A stretch of DNA of 6,990 nt from Bacteroidota bacterium (GTDB lineage: Bacteria; Bacteroidota; Bacteroidia; Bacteroidales; B18-G4). Of the stretch, positions 5,361-6,990 are shown piece by piece. Each line of letters starts with the position of its first letter. Position 1 is the stretch's first letter. A model generated the notes under the pieces. That model did not search any database, was not told the DNA's origin, and was given only the letters and a program-made list of their open reading frames with translations. The stretch spans positions 1-6,990 of the forward strand of contig QMPN01000152.1 of the NCBI GenBank assembly GCA_003648575.1. Reading direction: 5' to 3'. The translations under genes and the position numbers were made by a program.

Positions 5361-6521
5361 ATGTTTGAAACACTATCATTATTAGCATTACAGCAGTACT
5401 GGTGGATCATCGTGTCCATCCTTGCTGCGATACTGGTTTTCCTGATGTTTGTTCAGGGTGGCCAGACCATGATCTATTGCCTTGGAAAGACAGATATGGA
5501 ACGCACCATACTGGTCAACGCCCTTGGCCGTAAATGGGAATTTACGTTTACTACCCTGGTAACATTTGGCGGGGCATTCTTTGCATCCTTCCCCTTGTTT
5601 TACGCCACCAGCTTCGGAGGTGCATACTGGGTATGGATGCTCATACTATTTGCATTCATTATTCAGGCTGTAGCTTATGAATACCGGAGCAGGGCAGGAA
5701 ACTTCCTGGGCAAAAAGACCTACGAAGGCTTCCTGTTTGTAAACGGCTTACTGGGCACCGTGCTGGTGGGTACAGCAGTAGCTACTTTCTTCACCGGTTC
5801 ACCCTTCAGGCTTAATATGATGAACCAGGTAGAATGGGAAACACCCTACCGTGGGCTGGAACTGGCCTTCAACTTTGCCAGATATGAGACATTTGTGAAC
5901 CTATCGCTTGGCCTTGCTGTATTCTTCCTGGCCAGGGTTCTGGCGATACAGTATTTCATGAAATCGGTGGATGAAAAGAACATCAATGCCAGGCTGAAAA
6001 AGAAGCTTATCATGAATGCAGCCCCATTCCTCGTCTTCTTCCTCTTCTTTGTGGCCAACCTGCTGCTTATGAGAGGCTATGCTGTTGACCCGGAGAGCAA
6101 AATGGTCACCATGGAAGCATATAAATACCTGCACAACTTCCTGGAGATGCCTGTAGTACTGGTGATCTTTATCCTGGGTGTGCTGATTGTTTTGCTTGGA
6201 ATTATCAGGCCACTCATGGATTATAAGAAATGTCACAACAAGGTGCTCTGGCATGGCGGCATTGGTACATTCCTCACGATATTTGCCCTCTTCCTGGTAG
6301 CCGGGTTCAATAACACAGCCTTCTATCCTTCTTATACAGATATCCAGAGTTCGCTTACCATTGAGAATGCATCATCAAGTCATTACACCCTCACCGCCAT
6401 GAGCTATGTATCGCTGATGGTTCCATTTGTGGTGGCCTATATCTGGTATGCCTGGAAAGCCATTAGCAACAAGAAGATCACGGCTGAGGAAATGGAGGAT
6501 GAGGATACACACATTTACTAA
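5361..6521 (+). CDS. cydB: Cytochrome bd quinol oxidase subunit II
   Basis: This 386-residue multi-span membrane protein is the non-heme partner of CydA in the bd oxidase. Family features are the N-terminal span with the following LGKTDMERTILVNALGRKWE (41-60), GGAFFASFPLFYATSF (70-85), and the C-terminal block SSLTIENASSSHYTLTAMSY (330-349) leading into VSLMVPFVVAYIWYAWKAI (350-368). Compared with E. coli CydB, the first-span acidic motif (DGFDMGVG) is replaced by VQGGQTM (31-37), and the HWDGNQVW segment is KWEFTFTT, with E60 at the place of the aspartate. Length is normal. The tail is acidic (EEMEDEDTHIY). It begins one base after the cydA stop and shares its transcript; a small membrane protein follows after 17 bases. 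Confidence 0.95.
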   Translation: MFETLSLLALQQYWWIIVSILAAILVFLMFVQGGQTMIYCLGKTDMERTILVNALGRKWEFTFTTLVTFGGAFFASFPLFYATSFGGAYWVWMLILFAFIIQAVAYEYRSRAGNFLGKKTYEGFLFVNGLLGTVLVGTAVATFFTGSPFRLNMMNQVEWETPYRGLELAFNFARYETFVNLSLGLAVFFLARVLAIQYFMKSVDEKNINARLKKKLIMNAAPFLVFFLFFVANLLLMRGYAVDPESKMVTMEAYKYLHNFLEMPVVLVIFILGVLIVLLGIIRPLMDYKKCHNKVLWHGGIGTFLTIFALFLVAGFNNTAFYPSYTDIQSSLTIENASSSHYTLTAMSYVSLMVPFVVAYIWYAWKAISNKKITAEEMEDEDTHIY

Positions 6522-6538
6522 ACTGAAAAAATACTCCT

Positions 6539-6649
6539 ATGTATACAACAGAAATTATCTGGCTCATCATCTGGCCCGTATTGATCTGGGTCAGCTACCG
6601 ATTGGTGCTTGTAGCGCTGAAGCGGTATGAGAAGAAAGCCGCGAAATAG
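6539..6649 (+). CDS. 36-residue single-span membrane protein, candidate small subunit of cytochrome bd
   Basis: ATG at 6539 opens a 36-codon frame ending with TAG at 6647-6649, starting 17 bases after the cydB stop on the same strand. The N-terminus is MYTTEIIW, then a span of about residues 5-27 rich in Ile, Leu, Val and Trp (W8, W12, W17, P13, with R21 inside), then a basic tail KRYEKKAAK (28-36). The positive-inside rule places the C-terminus in the cytoplasm. Size, single span and position match the small bd subunits CydX/CydS of other bacteria, which stabilise the heme region of CydA. I see no residue-level similarity to E. coli CydX, so homology is not claimed. There is no clear Shine-Dalgarno site. 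A structured terminator-like element begins eight bases after the stop, consistent with this being the last gene of the operon. Confidence 0.65.
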   Translation: MYTTEIIWLIIWPVLIWVSYRLVLVALKRYEKKAAK

Positions 6650-6656
6650 ATTACTC

Positions 6657-6748
6657 TATGGCGAATGCCTTGTGACAAAAAAAAGCGTCGAGCCTATCTT
6701 CATTTCTAAAATGAGATGATGTATTTGACGCTTTTTCTATTCGCCATA
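6657..6748. repeat. Three-tier nested inverted repeat (92 bp) after the cyd operon
   Basis: Outer arms TATGGCGAAT (6657-6666) and ATTCGCCATA (6739-6748) are perfect 10-bp complements. Middle arms AAAAAGCGTC (6680-6689) and GACGCTTTTT (6727-6736) are also perfect. Inside lies a small hairpin, ATCT-T-CATTT (6696-6705) with AAATGAGAT (6709-6717), with one bulged base and a three-base loop. The middle and inner stems suit a terminator. The outer arms go beyond what a terminator needs and are flanked by TA on each side, which is compatible with a small non-autonomous palindromic element, although TA is part of the palindrome itself. Confidence 0.75.
6677..6738. terminator. Probable bidirectional intrinsic terminator of the cyd operon
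   Basis: The stem AAAAAGCGTC/GACGCTTTTT, with its internal hairpin, is followed by a T run (6732-6736) on the + strand and preceded by eight A residues (6677-6684), which become a T run on the - strand. It can therefore stop transcripts from both sides. It lies 27 bases beyond the last small ORF. The loop of the main stem is long (37 bases), but the inner hairpin shortens it effectively. Confidence 0.6.
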
Positions 6749-6751
6749 TAT

Positions 6752-6835
6752 TTCTGACTTCTGGTATCATTCTTCTGCCTTCTGGTATCATTCTTCTGAC
6801 TTCTGGTACCATTCTTCTGACTTCTGGTATCATTC
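6752..6835. repeat. 21-bp direct tandem repeat, block A (four units)
   Basis: Four head-to-tail copies at 6752-6772, 6773-6793, 6794-6814 and 6815-6835 share the unit TTCTGACTTC followed by TGGTATCATTC. Copy 2 has C for A in TTCTGCCTTC and copy 3 has C for T in TGGTACCATTC; copies 1 and 4 are identical. A seven-base partial copy (TTCTGAC) begins at 6836 and then diverges. Each unit also holds the shorter internal repeat TTCTG. Because 21 is a multiple of three, the complement stays open and reads as a heptapeptide repeat, but nothing else supports a gene there. Confidence 0.92.
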
Positions 6836-6878
6836 TTCTGACATCAAAGTTCCTTTTCTCATTAATAAACCGGCGATG

Positions 6879-6895
6879 GAAGTCAGATACCAGAA
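6879..6895 (-). repeat. Shortened inverted copy of the 21-bp repeat
   Basis: GAAGTCAGATACCAGAA is the complement of TTCTGGTATC joined to TGACTTC, i.e. the repeat in opposite orientation lacking the seven bases ATTCTTC between these halves. Its first nine bases (6879-6887) are perfectly complementary to TCTGACTTC at 6922-6930, so it could form a hairpin with block B. It lies in the 78-base spacer between the two direct blocks; the rest of that spacer shows nothing recognisable. Confidence 0.65.
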
Positions 6896-6920
6896 AAACG
6901 AAGAACGAGATGCAAAGTAT

Positions 6921-6990
6921 TTCTGACTTCTGGTATCATTCTTCTGACTTCAAGTACTATTCTTCTGCCTTCTGGTATCATTCTTCTGAC
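6921..6990. repeat. 21-bp direct tandem repeat, block B, running off the window
   Basis: Units at 6921-6941, 6942-6962 and 6963-6983 plus a seven-base start of a fourth (6984-6990) continue the repeat of block A. The first is identical to the consensus, the second is altered in its middle (CTTCAAGTACTATTC), and the third carries the TTCTGCCTTC variant also seen in block A copy 2. Shared variants suggest that units spread by duplication within the array. The array clearly extends past the right edge. Confidence 0.9.

Noticed and set aside
4999..5419. Overlapping minus-strand frames opposite the cydA/cydB junction
   Set aside because: Both are shadows of well-supported cyd genes and show no recognisable motifs or own start context.
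6651..6833. Minus-strand 60-codon frame with MIPEVRR-type heptapeptide repeats
   Set aside because: It is produced by the 21-bp repeat and runs through the terminator palindrome; the non-repeat part has no protein-like character or family resemblance.

Overview
The window looks like chromosomal DNA from a member of the Bacteroidota, probably Bacteroidales or a close relative. This rests on gene content and order (ccoG, ccoH, a SafE/DsbD_2-type membrane protein; a DUF4492 gene directly before cydA), on protein sequence character, on mostly absent Shine-Dalgarno sites, and on a match to the Bacteroidota -7 box (TAnnTTTG). All genes lie on the + strand and the theme is high-affinity, low-oxygen respiration.

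Region 1 (1-2784) is the tail of a cbb3 cytochrome oxidase cluster. A short, frame-disturbed stretch at the left edge may be the end of ccoP. It is followed by a strong intrinsic terminator (159-194), then ccoG (ferredoxin-like maturation protein), ccoH (assembly protein) and a SafE-like membrane protein, packed 4-6 bases apart. These are assembly factors for the cbb3 oxidase; the catalytic subunits would lie to the left, outside the window.

Region 2 (2785-3525) holds two small lipoproteins. One has a mature part of only about 20 residues and no recognisable family. The other carries a heavy-metal-associated (HMA) domain with a GMHCESC metal site on a lipid anchor, which suggests copper handling outside the cytoplasm next to the cbb3 assembly genes.

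Region 3 (3526-6649) is a compact cytochrome bd quinol oxidase operon: a DUF4492 single-span membrane protein, cydA, cydB, and a previously uncalled 36-residue single-span membrane protein just after cydB. By position and size the last is a candidate functional counterpart of the small bd subunits (CydX/CydS type), although no sequence similarity is evident by eye. The cytochrome bd genes thus appear to be bracketed by two tiny membrane proteins.

Region 4 (6650-6990) has no convincing gene. It contains a three-tier nested inverted repeat that probably ends the cyd operon, then a 21-bp direct tandem repeat in two blocks separated by a spacer with a shortened inverted copy. The second block runs off the right edge.

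No transposase, CRISPR array, tRNA or rRNA is visible. The least described parts are the small ORF after cydB, the mini-lipoprotein, the lipid-anchored HMA protein and the structured, repetitive right end.
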